NCBI GenBank assembly: GCA_027487485.1 | Contig: JAIYDN010000010.1 | Coordinates: forward strand, 62,001-126,000 | Direction of reading: 5' to 3' | DNA from: Planctomycetaceae bacterium | Lineage (GTDB): Bacteria > Planctomycetota > Planctomycetia > Pirellulales > Pirellulaceae | Length of the DNA stretch: 64,000 nt | Shown here: positions 51,131 to 60,631 of the stretch, in pieces | Numbering within the stretch: the stretch's first letter is position 1 | How the letters are laid out: each line of letters begins with the position of its first letter | Translations under genes and position numbers: made by a program | The notes under the pieces: generated by a model | The model's database searches: none | What the model saw: only the letters and a program-made list of their open reading frames with translations | Told to the model about the DNA's origin: nothing

Positions 51131-51685
51131 TCAAGGAGCGCGTTTGCGCAACTTACGCTGCAGCGACCTGCGATGAATTCCTAATCGTCGAGCTGCTTCG
51201 GAGATGTTGTTGTTGCAATCCGCCAAGACACGGTGGATATGCTCCCATTCCGCTTGCGCTAACGTTGGAACCGGGATTTGGTCGTCCGTAACGGGCACTT
51301 CGACTTCCGTACCGCCGCGAATGAATGCAGAAAGAATATCATCCGCGTCTGCGGGCTTGGGCAAGAAATTGACTGCGCCAAGCCTGATCGCGTCGATGGC
51401 AGTTGCGATGCTCCCGAACCCCGACAGGATCAAGACCTGAACGTTTTCGTGGATGGCTTTCAAGTCCGCGATCACACTCAAGCCGGTTCGCCCTGGCATG
51501 CGAAGATCCACCACCGCAAGGTCGGTTGGAGCGGCCCGAAAAACTTCGACCGCTTCATCGCATGTGCCCGCTACCGAAACTCGAAAGCCCCGTTCTTGAA
51601 ACGCTTCGGCCAATCGATCACGCAAAACAAAGCTATCATCAACCAGCAAGATACTTTGGAAATCATGATCGAGAACTGCTGACAT
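51131..51685 (-). CDS. ActR/RegA-type response regulator
   Basis: A 184-aa response regulator of the ActR/RegA/PrrA type. The receiver (about 10-125) has phosphoacceptor Asp in AVVDLRMPGRTG, the acidic pair VDDS, and Lys in LPKPAD. A Pro-containing linker leads to a Fis-type helix-turn-helix (about 147-184: ISEAARRLGIHRRSLQRKL), the RegA-family signature. In other bacteria such regulators answer redox state. No cognate histidine kinase is adjacent, so it is an orphan here. It lies 33 nt downstream of the TIM-barrel gene on the same strand. Confidence 0.93.
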   Translation of the reverse strand: MSAVLDHDFQSILLVDDSFVLRDRLAEAFQERGFRVSVAGTCDEAVEVFRAAPTDLAVVDLRMPGRTGLSVIADLKAIHENVQVLILSGFGSIATAIDAIRLGAVNFLPKPADADDILSAFIRGGTEVEVPVTDDQIPVPTLAQAEWEHIHRVLADCNNNISEAARRLGIHRRSLQRKLRKRAP

Positions 51686-51718
51686 GGTGTTGCACCGAAG
51701 CTTTCTTGGACCGTCGAC

Positions 51719-52615
51719 TTAGGTCATGCACTTTTCCAAGAGCTTCTTTGTCGCGGCGATTCCGTCATCTGGGCTAAGATTGTTACCTTCATACTCGATA
51801 CCAACCCAGCCGTGATAACCGGCATCCAGAACGATCTTCATCATTTTGGCAAAATCGATCTTCGTCTCATTGCCTGCAGCGTCAAAATCGTAGCTTTTCG
51901 CACTGACTGCCTTTGCCAAAGGCATCAGGTCGGTCACACCTTGATAGCGATCGTATTCGTAAAAGTTTCCAAAATCAGGCAACGTTCCGCAGTTGCTGGC
52001 ACCAGTCAGGCGAATCGTTTCGGACAACCACTTGCCATGGGAGCTCAAACCACCATGGTTTTCAACAATCACATTGATATCCAGCGGCTTCGCGAATTCA
52101 GACAGTCGGCGTAGTCCGTCGGCCGCAAGCTTCTTGCCTTCTTCGTAGTCGGCTTTGGTTTCTGCATTAACGCGAATGGAATGGCATCCAAGGAACTTGG
52201 CGGCTTCCACCCACTTGTAATGGTTCTCGACAGCCATTGTTCGCTTGGCTTCGTCTTGGTCCCCAAGAGCGCCTTCGCCGTCGATCATGATCAGAACGTT
52301 CGTAACTCCCAAATCGGAAGTTCGCTTTTTCATTTCAGCAAGATAGGCTCCGTCTTTGGCCTTATCCTTGAAGAATTGGTTTACGTACTCAACGCCTTCG
52401 ATTCCAAACTTCTCCTTGGCAACTTTGGCAAAGTCCAAATTGTCGAGCTTCTTCTCGAACAACGGCTTATGGAGCGACCACTGTGCGAGCGAAATCTTGA
52501 ACGGTTTCGTCGCTTGAGCAGGTGAAAAAGCCGACAGCTTCGAAGATAAGCCTAGCCCCGCAGCAACAGCGGTGGTTGTCGACAAAAAATGACGTCGCGA
52601 GAATGTATTTGACAT
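51719..52615 (-). CDS. Tat-exported TIM-barrel sugar isomerase/epimerase-like protein
   Basis: A protein of about 298 aa with the AP2/xylose-isomerase-like TIM-barrel fold. The ATG at 52615 gives a Tat signal ([20 protein letters not shown]); the frame upstream to 52807 is not protein-like. Typical strands are [56 protein letters not shown] with the metal-ligand Glu, and [21 protein letters not shown] ends the barrel. It likely isomerises an exported sugar; substrate unknown. Paralogue of the protein at 45780-46766. Confidence 0.9.
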   Translation of the reverse strand: MSNTFSRRHFLSTTTAVAAGLGLSSKLSAFSPAQATKPFKISLAQWSLHKPLFEKKLDNLDFAKVAKEKFGIEGVEYVNQFFKDKAKDGAYLAEMKKRTSDLGVTNVLIMIDGEGALGDQDEAKRTMAVENHYKWVEAAKFLGCHSIRVNAETKADYEEGKKLAADGLRRLSEFAKPLDINVIVENHGGLSSHGKWLSETIRLTGASNCGTLPDFGNFYEYDRYQGVTDLMPLAKAVSAKSYDFDAAGNETKIDFAKMMKIVLDAGYHGWVGIEYEGNNLSPDDGIAATKKLLEKCMT

Positions 52616-52896
52616 AGATAGCGAGAGGGGGGGAAAGACTATGGGATAAAACGGTTTAGGATGCAAATGCGAGCCTGGAACAAGCCCTTCGATTGTATTT
52701 TGCTTGGTCTTCACAAGCAAGCAACGAATCCCCAACTTAATAGTCTTAGAAAGCGTATTTCCCCCGTCCAAGACGGAATCAGCCAAAAACTCTTCCAGGC
52801 CAACCATTTCGCATTCGGTATTTTATACGGTACAATCGGTACCTGGTCCGTATGCATGGTAAGTCACGTACCCCACTCCCAAACAAGGCAAGATCA

Positions 52897-54558
52897 ATGC
52901 GATTGGTTGCAAAGCGATTCCTTTTAGCTCAGATATTAGCGGTTTCTTCCACTTTTGCCTCGCATGTGGCAGCAGGAGATTACGATCCAACAGCGGTTGC
53001 TCTAGAGGGGATCTCGAAACTCAAAGTTGGGCAACAGGACTGGCCTCAATGGGGCGGTTCGGCCGAACGCAACAACGTTCCAAAAACGGGACCACTACCA
53101 GCCGAATTCGAGGTCAAATCGGGAACCAACATCCGCTGGTCATCCCCGCTTGGGTCGGAAACCTACGGTAACCCTGTCGTCGCCAACGGAAAAGTCTACG
53201 TCGGAACAAACAATGGCAATGGCTACGTAAAGCGATATCCAAGTTCGGTCGACTTGGGGGCCCTGGTCTGTTTCAACGAAGCGGACGGAAAATTTCTGTG
53301 GCAGCATTGCAGCGAGAAACTGCCGACCGGTCGCGTTCACGATTGGCCGAATCAAGGGATCTGCTGCGCTCCCTTGGTGGATGGTGACAAGCTTTGGTAC
53401 GTGACCAGCCGCGGAGAAGTGGTTTGCTTGGATACCGAAGGGTTTTTGGACGGCGAGAACGACGGCCCGTTCAACAAAGAACCGAATGAAAACAAAGACG
53501 AAGCAGATGTGATTTGGAAACTAGACATGATGTCGCAATTGAACGTTTCGCAGCACAACATGTGCAGCTGCTCCGTCACTTGCGCTGGCGATTTGCTTTT
53601 CGTCAATACAGCCAACGGAGTGGATGATAGCCATCTGACCGTGCCAGAAGAAAAGGCCGCTAGCTTCCTCTGTATGAATCGCCAAACAGGTCAAGTTCTC
53701 TGGACGGACAACACCCCCGGCGCCAACATCCTTCACGGTCAATGGTCGTCGCCAGCTTACGCCGTTCTGGGTGAGCAAGCTCAAGTCATATTCGGAGGCG
53801 GCGATGGCTGGTTGTACAGCTTCGATCCTGCCGGGGACGCAGGCAAGGCAAAACTACTTTGGAAGTTTGACTGCAATCCAAAAGACTCTGTCTATCGCCT
53901 CAATGGAGCAACCCGGAACCACGTGATTGCAACACCCGTCATCTACGATGGAATGGTCTATGTTGCTGTCGGTGAAGATCCAGAACACGGTGAAGGGGGT
54001 GGACACTTGTGGTGCATCGACCCTACCAAGCGTGGCGATGTTAGCCCAACGATCGTTTACAACTCGTCGGACATGACCAAACCGATCGCTCCTAAACGAA
54101 AGCAAGCAATGGTTGTGGCTGAAGGGGACGTCGAACGGGACAATCCTAATTCGGCTGCAAAATGGCACTACGTTGGTTCTGACCCGAACGAATTTGAAAC
54201 TACCATGCACCGCACATGCGGAACCGTGGCCATCAAAGACGATTTGCTGATCGTGGCCGACTTTAGCGGTATGGTCCATTGCGTTGACGCCAAAACTGGC
54301 GAAGCTCACTGGACTCACGACATGCTTGCCGCATCTTGGGCTTCCCCCTTGATCGCTGACAACAAGGTCTTTATCGGGGACGAAGACGGGGACATCCTGA
54401 TTTTCGAACTAAGCAAGAAGGCCACTGTTTTGGCAGAAATCAACCTTGGATCAGCTCTGTACACCACCCCGGTGGCAGCCAATGACACCATCTACATTGC
54501 TAACCGAAATCGAATTTTCGCGATCCAAGAAGGCAAGAAGAGCGAACCGATTAAGTAA
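52897..54558 (+). CDS. Exported PQQ-like beta-propeller protein
   Basis: A 553-aa protein with a signal peptide (MRLVAKRFLLAQILAVSSTF) from the ATG at 52897; an upstream ATG at 52852 is less likely. The mature part has repeated propeller blades with the pyrrolo-quinoline-quinone repeat pattern, such as GNPVVANGKVYVGTNNGNGY, LVCFNEADGKFLWQH, and ASPLIADNKVFIGDEDGD. An insertion near residue 190 is acidic. Proteins of this group are either outer-membrane assembly factors (BamB-like) or quinoprotein-like; neither the PQQ-binding residues nor a dehydrogenase domain can be confirmed here. It is followed after 62 nt by the DUF1080-ThuA gene. Confidence 0.88.
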   Translation: MRLVAKRFLLAQILAVSSTFASHVAAGDYDPTAVALEGISKLKVGQQDWPQWGGSAERNNVPKTGPLPAEFEVKSGTNIRWSSPLGSETYGNPVVANGKVYVGTNNGNGYVKRYPSSVDLGALVCFNEADGKFLWQHCSEKLPTGRVHDWPNQGICCAPLVDGDKLWYVTSRGEVVCLDTEGFLDGENDGPFNKEPNENKDEADVIWKLDMMSQLNVSQHNMCSCSVTCAGDLLFVNTANGVDDSHLTVPEEKAASFLCMNRQTGQVLWTDNTPGANILHGQWSSPAYAVLGEQAQVIFGGGDGWLYSFDPAGDAGKAKLLWKFDCNPKDSVYRLNGATRNHVIATPVIYDGMVYVAVGEDPEHGEGGGHLWCIDPTKRGDVSPTIVYNSSDMTKPIAPKRKQAMVVAEGDVERDNPNSAAKWHYVGSDPNEFETTMHRTCGTVAIKDDLLIVADFSGMVHCVDAKTGEAHWTHDMLAASWASPLIADNKVFIGDEDGDILIFELSKKATVLAEINLGSALYTTPVAANDTIYIANRNRIFAIQEGKKSEPIK

Positions 54559-54620
54559 TTTTTTCGCTTCGTCCATCCCTCCCACCTATTTCCTCTCCCT
54601 CGATTCCTGCGATTCACACC

Positions 54621-56393
54621 ATGACCTACCTGCCTTTACGATGCGCGGTCGCCATTGCGTTGGTTTCCGCCTGCCTACCCTTCCCATGTTTCTCTCAGAC
54701 CCCTCCCGGACCAGGTGTCGGTTACACGACCACACCGATGCTTCCGGGAGGAAAATGGCGAGTGCACGACCAACATCGACCGCGGCCTAATGTGGTCACA
54801 CCGGGTGCGTCCGTGGGCTTGCCGCCGTCGGATGCAACAGTTTTGTTCGATGGACAAAATTTAGATGCATGGAAAAAGTCAGGTACAGAAAGCGACAAGG
54901 CGCCGTGGATCATTCGGGATGGAGCGATGGAAGTAGTCCCTAACAGCGGGACTCTGGAAACGCGAGAATCGTTCGGAGATATGCAGTTGCATATCGAATG
55001 GGCGACTCCCGAAAAGGTCGAAGGGAATTCGCAAGGACGTGGCAATAGCGGCGTCATCATTATGGGCCGCTACGAAATTCAAGTTTTGGACAGCTACAAC
55101 AACGACACCTATGCCGACGGACAAGCGGCCTCGATCTACGGACAATTTCCTCCGCAAGTCAATGTTACGAATCCACCGGGGCAGTGGAATGTTTACGACA
55201 TCATTTTTGAAGCACCTCGCTTTGAAGGTGATAAGCTAGTGAAACCAGCTCGTTCCACGGTAATTCACAACGGCGTTCTGGTTCAAAACGCCCGCGAACA
55301 CATCGGCCCCATGAATCATCAAGATGTGTCACCTTATACCCCGCATCCACCAACGGGCCCAATCGTGCTCCAAGATCACGGCAACCCGACGCGTTTTAAA
55401 AACATATGGGTGCGTAGCCTTCGGGAAGAGATCGATCCGTGGATTGTGATGCCGGGAGCTTCCGATGCAAGTTTGCCTGGAAAGGGAAAGAAGGTTGTCC
55501 TTGTTTCCGGTGATGAAGAATACCGATCCGAAGAAGCCATTCCTATGCTCGCGAAAATTCTTTCAGAACAACATGGCTTCGATTGTGTTGTTTTGTTTGC
55601 GATCAATCCTAACACCCAAACCGTCGACCCAAATTACTCGTCGAACATTCCAGGCTTGCACCATCTGGATGACGCCGATGCCATGATTATGGCGACCCGA
55701 TTTCGCGCTTTGCCCGATTGGCAAATGGCACATTTCGAAAAATTCGTCAGCGAAGGTAAACCGCTTGCCTCCCTACGTACCTCCACTCACCCTTTCAATT
55801 TCAGTGGCCAAAAGACTTCGTACCAGAATTGGTCTTGGAACAGCCAGGACTGGCCCGGCGGATTCGGTCAACAAATCATCGGAGAAACATGGCATTCGCA
55901 CCATGGAGTTCACAATGGTGAAGCGACTCGAGGTGTCATCAACGAAGATGCCAAATCGGATCCAATTCTGAATGGAGTGAAGGATGTATTTGGACCAAGC
56001 GACGTTTACGGCGTTGTCCACCTGCCAAGCACTGCTAAGGTTCTGCTTCTAGGTCAAGTAGTAAAGGGAATGAAACCCACCGACCCACCGGTAGAAGGAG
56101 ACAAGAATAGTCCGATGATGCCTCTGGCTTGGACCAAGGATTATCAATACGACAACGGCCCCAAGGGCAAAGTCTTTTGCACCACCATGGGTGCCGCAGT
56201 CGATTTTCTGAACGAAGATCTGCGTCGGTTGATCGTCAACGCGACCTACTGGATGACCGGTCTTGAAGACAAGATCCCCGAGCAAGCAAGCGTTCAAGTT
56301 TCGGAGAATTACAAGCCAAGCTATTTTGGCTTCCGAGACGCTAAATTCTTTAGCTCGAAGAAGATCCGACCTGTGGATTTGATTCCGAAGTAG
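54621..56393 (+). CDS. DUF1080 (3-keto-disaccharide hydrolase-like) fused to ThuA-like domain
   Basis: A 590-aa exported protein with a signal peptide (LRCAVAIALVSACLPFPCFS). Residues about 70-275 form a DUF1080/concanavalin-like hydrolase domain (ATVLFDGQNLDAWKKSG, RGNSGVIIMGRYEIQVLDS, and GPIVLQDHGNPTRFKNIWVR). Residues about 295-560 look like a ThuA-type domain related to trehalose utilisation (KKVVLVSGDEEYRSEEA, MIMATRFRALPDWQM, and WHSHHGVHNGEATRG). The two domains are usually separate proteins, so the fusion suggests joint action on a 3-keto sugar or glycoside. It follows the PQQ-propeller gene and is 7 nt before the HEAGH protein gene. Confidence 0.88.
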   Translation: MTYLPLRCAVAIALVSACLPFPCFSQTPPGPGVGYTTTPMLPGGKWRVHDQHRPRPNVVTPGASVGLPPSDATVLFDGQNLDAWKKSGTESDKAPWIIRDGAMEVVPNSGTLETRESFGDMQLHIEWATPEKVEGNSQGRGNSGVIIMGRYEIQVLDSYNNDTYADGQAASIYGQFPPQVNVTNPPGQWNVYDIIFEAPRFEGDKLVKPARSTVIHNGVLVQNAREHIGPMNHQDVSPYTPHPPTGPIVLQDHGNPTRFKNIWVRSLREEIDPWIVMPGASDASLPGKGKKVVLVSGDEEYRSEEAIPMLAKILSEQHGFDCVVLFAINPNTQTVDPNYSSNIPGLHHLDDADAMIMATRFRALPDWQMAHFEKFVSEGKPLASLRTSTHPFNFSGQKTSYQNWSWNSQDWPGGFGQQIIGETWHSHHGVHNGEATRGVINEDAKSDPILNGVKDVFGPSDVYGVVHLPSTAKVLLLGQVVKGMKPTDPPVEGDKNSPMMPLAWTKDYQYDNGPKGKVFCTTMGAAVDFLNEDLRRLIVNATYWMTGLEDKIPEQASVQVSENYKPSYFGFRDAKFFSSKKIRPVDLIPK

Positions 56394-56400
56394 CCGCGGC

Positions 56401-56883
56401 GTGTACGACGAATGCGATGACGAAGAAGAGCAGGCGAGAACTGCCTATCACGAGGCCGGACATAGCGTGATGGCAGTCCTGTGCGGTGCGCAGGTTTGTC
56501 GCGCATCCATTTCTCCTGAGGAGTCTCTACGTCATGGAGAGGTGGAAATCCACTGGCCTCGCAATAGCAAGACTGAGGACCAACTGGCAACCATTCTCTC
56601 CGGGCCTGTTGCTGAAATGATTTACCGATCCGAACCTTTGCATCCTGGTTTGGTAGAGCAATGGAGCCAAGATTGGAAACAAGCTTGGGAAATTGCACGC
56701 CCTCGCTGCCCCACCGATCGCCGTTGCCTTCAAATGCTTGAGCAACTTGTTGTTCAGCTCCATAAAAGCCTATCACAAGATCGGTACTGGTCGGCAATCG
56801 CAGCTGTTCAAGATTTGCTGATGGCTCATGAAGAAATCAGTCACGACGAGATCGAATACGAAGTGAACGCTTGGCTGCGTTAG
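56401..56883 (+). CDS. Small M41-like zinc protease domain protein
   Basis: A 160-aa protein starting with GTG at 56401, 7 nt after the DUF1080-ThuA stop. It carries AYHEAGHSVMAVLCGA, the HExxH zinc site (H17, H21) in the context found in FtsH-type (M41) peptidases, and a later LSGPVAEMIY segment that recalls the M41 helix supplying further residues. The AAA domain and transmembrane part of FtsH are absent. The third zinc ligand of M41 (an Asp about 75 residues on) cannot be assigned with confidence, so activity is uncertain. It overlaps the convergent WYL-like gene by 4 nt. Confidence 0.75.
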   Translation: MYDECDDEEEQARTAYHEAGHSVMAVLCGAQVCRASISPEESLRHGEVEIHWPRNSKTEDQLATILSGPVAEMIYRSEPLHPGLVEQWSQDWKQAWEIARPRCPTDRRCLQMLEQLVVQLHKSLSQDRYWSAIAAVQDLLMAHEEISHDEIEYEVNAWLR

Positions 56884-57248
56884 CTGAGGGTTTGGATTTC
56901 CACGGGCATCACATAGTTACCGGACAGCCCAACGCGGACATTGCTGCAACGGTCAAGGTAAAACTGTCTCGGCTCTTCACGCGATAGACACAACGCCAAG
57001 AATCGGTTCTCTGCAACAAATCGAATGGGGCTGACAACACGCCGTGTCCGCGAACCGTCCTTGCCCTCGTAATCGAGAACCAGCACCAAGTCATCGGTTT
57101 GCTGCATCACACGCTCGATCAATTTCGCAATTCGTACCGTTGCCGGAAGAGTAGTTGCCGGCCGTGTGGTTGCTGGCAGAACAGGTTTGGAAGTAGCTTG
57201 AGCAGAACTTGAAAAAGTTTCGGCGGGCAGCGTGGCTGTAATGCTCAT
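56880..57248 (-). CDS. Small WYL-domain-like protein
   Basis: A 122-aa protein. A Thr/Pro/Ala-rich N terminus (about 1-40) precedes a region whose pattern fits a WYL domain: VLVLDYEGKDGSRTRRVVSP, RFLALCLSREEPRQFYLDRC and SNVRV. WYL domains are ligand sensors usually attached to a helix-turn-helix; here there is none. The ATG at 57248 has GGGGA upstream; a frame to 57365 would add 39 residues that look less like protein but would bring the start to 6 nt from the glycosyltransferase stop. Confidence 0.65.
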   Translation of the reverse strand: MSITATLPAETFSSSAQATSKPVLPATTRPATTLPATVRIAKLIERVMQQTDDLVLVLDYEGKDGSRTRRVVSPIRFVAENRFLALCLSREEPRQFYLDRCSNVRVGLSGNYVMPVEIQTLS

Positions 57249-57371
57249 GGTATTCCCCAAGGTGTGCGAAAGAGTGTCTTCGAAAAGGTGAATTCGTCCG
57301 GCGGTCCAATTGATGTCAGCATCAAAGCCACCACCTGGGATCATCATCGAGCCTCTCTGGGACACGTTTGG

Positions 57372-58646
57372 TCAACGCTTTGCCGAAATTGTTTTTTTCG
57401 CAAGTTGAGTGAACCCGGCGGAGATAGCATCCAGCGAGTGAAACTTTTCTACATACTGACATCCGTTTGCCGACCGCGTGCTCCACTCGGTTTCGCTCTC
57501 GTACCAGCGATTTAGCGTTTCGGAAGCTTGATAGACATCTCCGCCGTGAGCCATTCCCGCACCAGACTTAGCTAAAAACCTATCAAAATCTTCAAGCGAT
57601 ACGATGGGCGTGCCGCTTGCCGCAGCTTCCAATAGCACGTTTGGAAAACCCTCGAATTCAGGGGAGCCTGTAAAAAGAAATAGACGCGATTCTCGCATCC
57701 GTTCAGGCATCGATTCATTGGGAACAAAGTCGATCAGTTGAACGTTGTTCGGTAGTTCTTTTTCGACTTGCTTTCGAACGTCGGCCTCGCCAGCATTGAG
57801 CACGAATTGGAATGGCACCTTTGGGCACAACTTGGCAATCTCGAGAGCCAGCAATGGGCGTTTGTGAAATCGATCAGCTCGGCCGACCCATAGAACTCCT
57901 TGTCGCAAAGGATGAGCTGCCCCCAAAGAAAAGCGATGGGCATCGACCGGATTGGGAATCAGGTTTACTTGGAAAGGCTCTTTACTTTGCCTTCGAAGTG
58001 TTGGCTCAAGAGATTGGAATTGCTTCTGCTGTGCCTGGCTTTGAAAAATGAGAGATCGGAAGCATGCCATGCATGCCTGAGCCACTGCGCTTGTTACGCC
58101 ATAACGATCTTGAAAATCGCTTGTGTTGTAAAGCTTTGGCTCAAGATCCGCGTTGGACTGAATCCAGAGGAAGGCTGGGATTCCGCGGCTCTTTGCAATT
58201 TCACCAATCTGTTTAGATGTTTCGTTGACTCCGAGAGCCACAAGAATCTGAGGCGAGAATTCTTGAAGCGACTCTTCGATTGCGCTCTGCTCGGAATAAG
58301 GCGTGAAAAACAACTTGCTAATAGCGAGCGCAGGAACCTGCCAAAGTAAACTTGGGCTCCAGCGTTTGATGCGAAATCTACCCGCCTTAGGATCGATTTC
58401 CATGGATCTCGAAACGCTTTGCCGAAGATCGCGAAGCGGTTCATGGATGGCGTCGACATGAACTTGATGAAGAGTGGTCGCGATTCTAGGTCGTCGGCTT
58501 CGAACCAGGAACATCACGGAATTAGATGGATCCTTGGCCAGCGCTTGGGAAAGGCTCCAGGCGAATGTTTCTAGACCGCCGATTTGCCTAGATTCACGCG
58601 AGTCGATCAATGGACTTCCGTTCAGAGCGACAAGCGCGATCTTCAT
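57372..58646 (-). CDS. Glycosyltransferase family 4-type
   Basis: A 424-aa GT-B glycosyltransferase of the GT4 kind, transferring a sugar from a nucleotide donor, probably to a surface glycan. The start at 58646 begins MKIALVALNGSP, with the GGLETFAWSLSQAL acceptor-side motif at about 28-41. The donor domain has GVLWVGRADRFHKRP, the conserved EFEGFPNVLLEAAASGTPIV with the Glu-x7-Glu motif, and GMAHGGDV. It starts 4 nt past the methyltransferase stop, so the two are co-transcribed. The sugar and acceptor are unknown. Confidence 0.92.
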   Translation of the reverse strand: MKIALVALNGSPLIDSRESRQIGGLETFAWSLSQALAKDPSNSVMFLVRSRRPRIATTLHQVHVDAIHEPLRDLRQSVSRSMEIDPKAGRFRIKRWSPSLLWQVPALAISKLFFTPYSEQSAIEESLQEFSPQILVALGVNETSKQIGEIAKSRGIPAFLWIQSNADLEPKLYNTSDFQDRYGVTSAVAQACMACFRSLIFQSQAQQKQFQSLEPTLRRQSKEPFQVNLIPNPVDAHRFSLGAAHPLRQGVLWVGRADRFHKRPLLALEIAKLCPKVPFQFVLNAGEADVRKQVEKELPNNVQLIDFVPNESMPERMRESRLFLFTGSPEFEGFPNVLLEAAASGTPIVSLEDFDRFLAKSGAGMAHGGDVYQASETLNRWYESETEWSTRSANGCQYVEKFHSLDAISAGFTQLAKKTISAKR

Positions 58647-58650
58647 AACT

Positions 58651-59607
58651 TCAAAACTTGCCCAAGAAGGGATAAGGAATTTCACGACGCCGAATTTTTG
58701 CCTGATGGGCTCGTTTTCGCCACCGAAGGATCAACTCAGAAACGACCCGTTGGGCCACCGGCGACCGACCGAGCATCGACATGAGCTTTTGGCTTTTCGA
58801 GCCTTCTTCAAACTGGGGGCTCACAGGCTGGGAATCCCCAGAACTTGCCGAACCGGAATCCTTCGCTGCATCAGCCCATGTACGAGTATAAACCCACTGC
58901 TGCGGTGTGCGAGCCTCGAACCCCGCCACGGCAGTGGAAACGGAAAACGCAAACCAGATTTTATCGGAGAGTTGCCCCAGCGAAATAAATCGTTCGGGGG
59001 AACCAAGGTAGTCATAAACATTCCAAATGCCACGCGGCAGGTCGATCGGAATCTCGCAAAGCCAAACACGTTGAACGTCGAAACCTGAAGCAGCATAGAA
59101 ATCGGCATACAGCGTTGGCGATACACTGTAGAAACCATGCTCGACACAGTTCGATGCCGGCGTCAAATGAATGACTCGGCCACCTTCGCGAACCATCCGG
59201 ACGCAATGCCGCAAGCCGGCTGCAAAATCGAAAACATGCTCCAACGTGCCACTGTCCAGCACCACATCAAAACGGTGGAACATGGATTCGGGAGTCTGGG
59301 AGGCATTCAGATCCAGGATCATCTCGCACGACTCGTAGTCCGAGTAATCCACTCGGACGATCGAATCAAAGCCCAAGCTTTTCAGCAACCAATCGTCGGA
59401 GACAAACCCCAACTTGGATAAGCTAGACTCACGATGCAACTCGACAGGGTGGGAACGGAGAGCAACTTGATGCTGATCAGCGAGAGCACGCACCTCGTCC
59501 GCGGTCACATAGACATGCTGACGTCCTAATGTGACAATCGAACCTTCGAATGGCCGTTTTGCAGCCTCGGTCATTAGCAAATGAACGGCGGCTCTTGCAA
59601 GTCCCAT
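58651..59607 (-). CDS. Class I SAM-dependent methyltransferase-like protein
   Basis: A 318-aa protein with a class I methyltransferase-like core: a VLDSGTLEHVFDF strand (about 114-126) equivalent to the motif after the D/E-x-G SAM-binding loop, GLRHCVRMVREGGRVIHLTPA, and FYAASGFDV. The canonical GxGxG loop is hard to see and reads FDSIVRVDYSDYES, so cofactor binding is inferred. A C-terminal basic tail follows. Genes on both sides (RimI 3 nt before, GT4 4 nt after) make one operon; with GT4 this hints at surface glycan modification. Confidence 0.75.
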   Translation of the reverse strand: MGLARAAVHLLMTEAAKRPFEGSIVTLGRQHVYVTADEVRALADQHQVALRSHPVELHRESSLSKLGFVSDDWLLKSLGFDSIVRVDYSDYESCEMILDLNASQTPESMFHRFDVVLDSGTLEHVFDFAAGLRHCVRMVREGGRVIHLTPASNCVEHGFYSVSPTLYADFYAASGFDVQRVWLCEIPIDLPRGIWNVYDYLGSPERFISLGQLSDKIWFAFSVSTAVAGFEARTPQQWVYTRTWADAAKDSGSASSGDSQPVSPQFEEGSKSQKLMSMLGRSPVAQRVVSELILRWRKRAHQAKIRRREIPYPFLGKF

Positions 59608-59610
59608 AAC

Positions 59611-60123
59611 TTAGCTAGCGAAACGCTGGTTCGCGTTCAGCTCGAATGCTTGTTCATTCTCTTGACGGAACTGCATTAGAAATGCATCTTCCGGCGTGTC
59701 TTCGTAAAAGCCTTTCAAGACCCCGGTAGCGCGAAAACCTAGTTGTCTAAAAAATAGCTGTGCGTCCAAGTTCGTCTCGCGAACTTCCAAGACGATTCTG
59801 TTTCTGCGCTGGTAAGCAAGTTTGGAAATCAGCTTCTCAATCATGGCCTTCCCAACTCCTTCACGACGGAATTCAGGATGGACCGCAAAGGAGAGCACAT
59901 GGATTCGGGTCTTGTGGAGCTCGTAAATCATGAAGCCCGCAACTTCTTCATTCCGTTCGGCAACCATCCCGATGCAATCGCGCTGGCGAAGGCAGCGAAT
60001 GAACTCGTCCTCGGTCCAAGGGAATTCAAAGCTGTTGGATTCGATAGCTAGCACTGACGGCATGTCGCGACGAATCATCCACCGAATGTGAACGCAAGAC
60101 TGGTCCGAGTCGATCCTTGGCAT
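59611..60123 (-). CDS. RimI-type GNAT N-acetyltransferase
   Basis: A 170-aa GNAT acetyltransferase like RimI, which acetylates the N terminus of ribosomal protein S18 in E. coli; other substrates are possible. The domain is complete: MIRRDMPSVLAIESNSFEFPW with the FxxPW signature of RimI, LSFAVHPEFRREGVGKAMIE (acetyl-CoA loop R-R-E-G-V-G), LEVRETNLDAQLFFRQLGF and YYEDxxEDA-like FYEDTPEDAFLM. Start at 60123. It heads the operon with the methyltransferase and glycosyltransferase genes. Confidence 0.88.
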   Translation of the reverse strand: MPRIDSDQSCVHIRWMIRRDMPSVLAIESNSFEFPWTEDEFIRCLRQRDCIGMVAERNEEVAGFMIYELHKTRIHVLSFAVHPEFRREGVGKAMIEKLISKLAYQRRNRIVLEVRETNLDAQLFFRQLGFRATGVLKGFYEDTPEDAFLMQFRQENEQAFELNANQRFAS

Positions 60124-60631
60124 TGACTAGATTCCTTCCGAGAACTTTCGCTTTGGTGCAAAGCAAGATCACACTCTGCTCAACCCCGGCGTCAACAGCC
60201 GGCTGAGAAGAGCCCTTCATCCGCTAGGTGCGGTAGGGATTGCGACGATACCAAAGCATCTTAACGGAACCAAGACTAGTTTCTCAAGAACCCAGTTATT
60301 CGCAGAATCCCTCAAGTCTTCGCCGGACAGACACTTGGTATTTGAGAATGCAACCCGTGCTCAAAATCAAGGCAAGCTCGAAAAACCACCCTCTTTGGGG
60401 TACTGCTCAATTTGTAAGCAATGCTATCAAAATCAACCTAAAGCCTTGCTGGCATTCGTCTTGCGAAGGGGCTATTGCCAGCTAAACAAAGATTCGCTCA
60501 CTCGGAAGAACGAGTCGGGAACGCGACCCAATTTTTCTTTCGACCGGATCCATCGTTCAAGGTGCAGGAAATGGATCCGCGGCAAATGGGCATCGAGTTT
60601 TTGGTATGACACAAGGATTAAGGATCACAGG
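60124..60631. other. Divergent intergenic region
   Basis: A 508-nt gap between the minus-strand rimI-type operon and the plus-strand HicB-like gene. I see no gene: the frame open from 60335 continues into the downstream gene but its first 99 codons lack protein-like features. CACTCGGAAGAACGAGTCGGG may form a weak hairpin near 60500. Promoters for both sides should be here. Confidence 0.4.

Noticed and set aside
60335-60631. Upstream extension of the HicB-like gene
   Set aside because: The extra 99 codons are Cys/Arg-rich without protein-like pattern, and a good ribosome binding site precedes the ATG at 60632.
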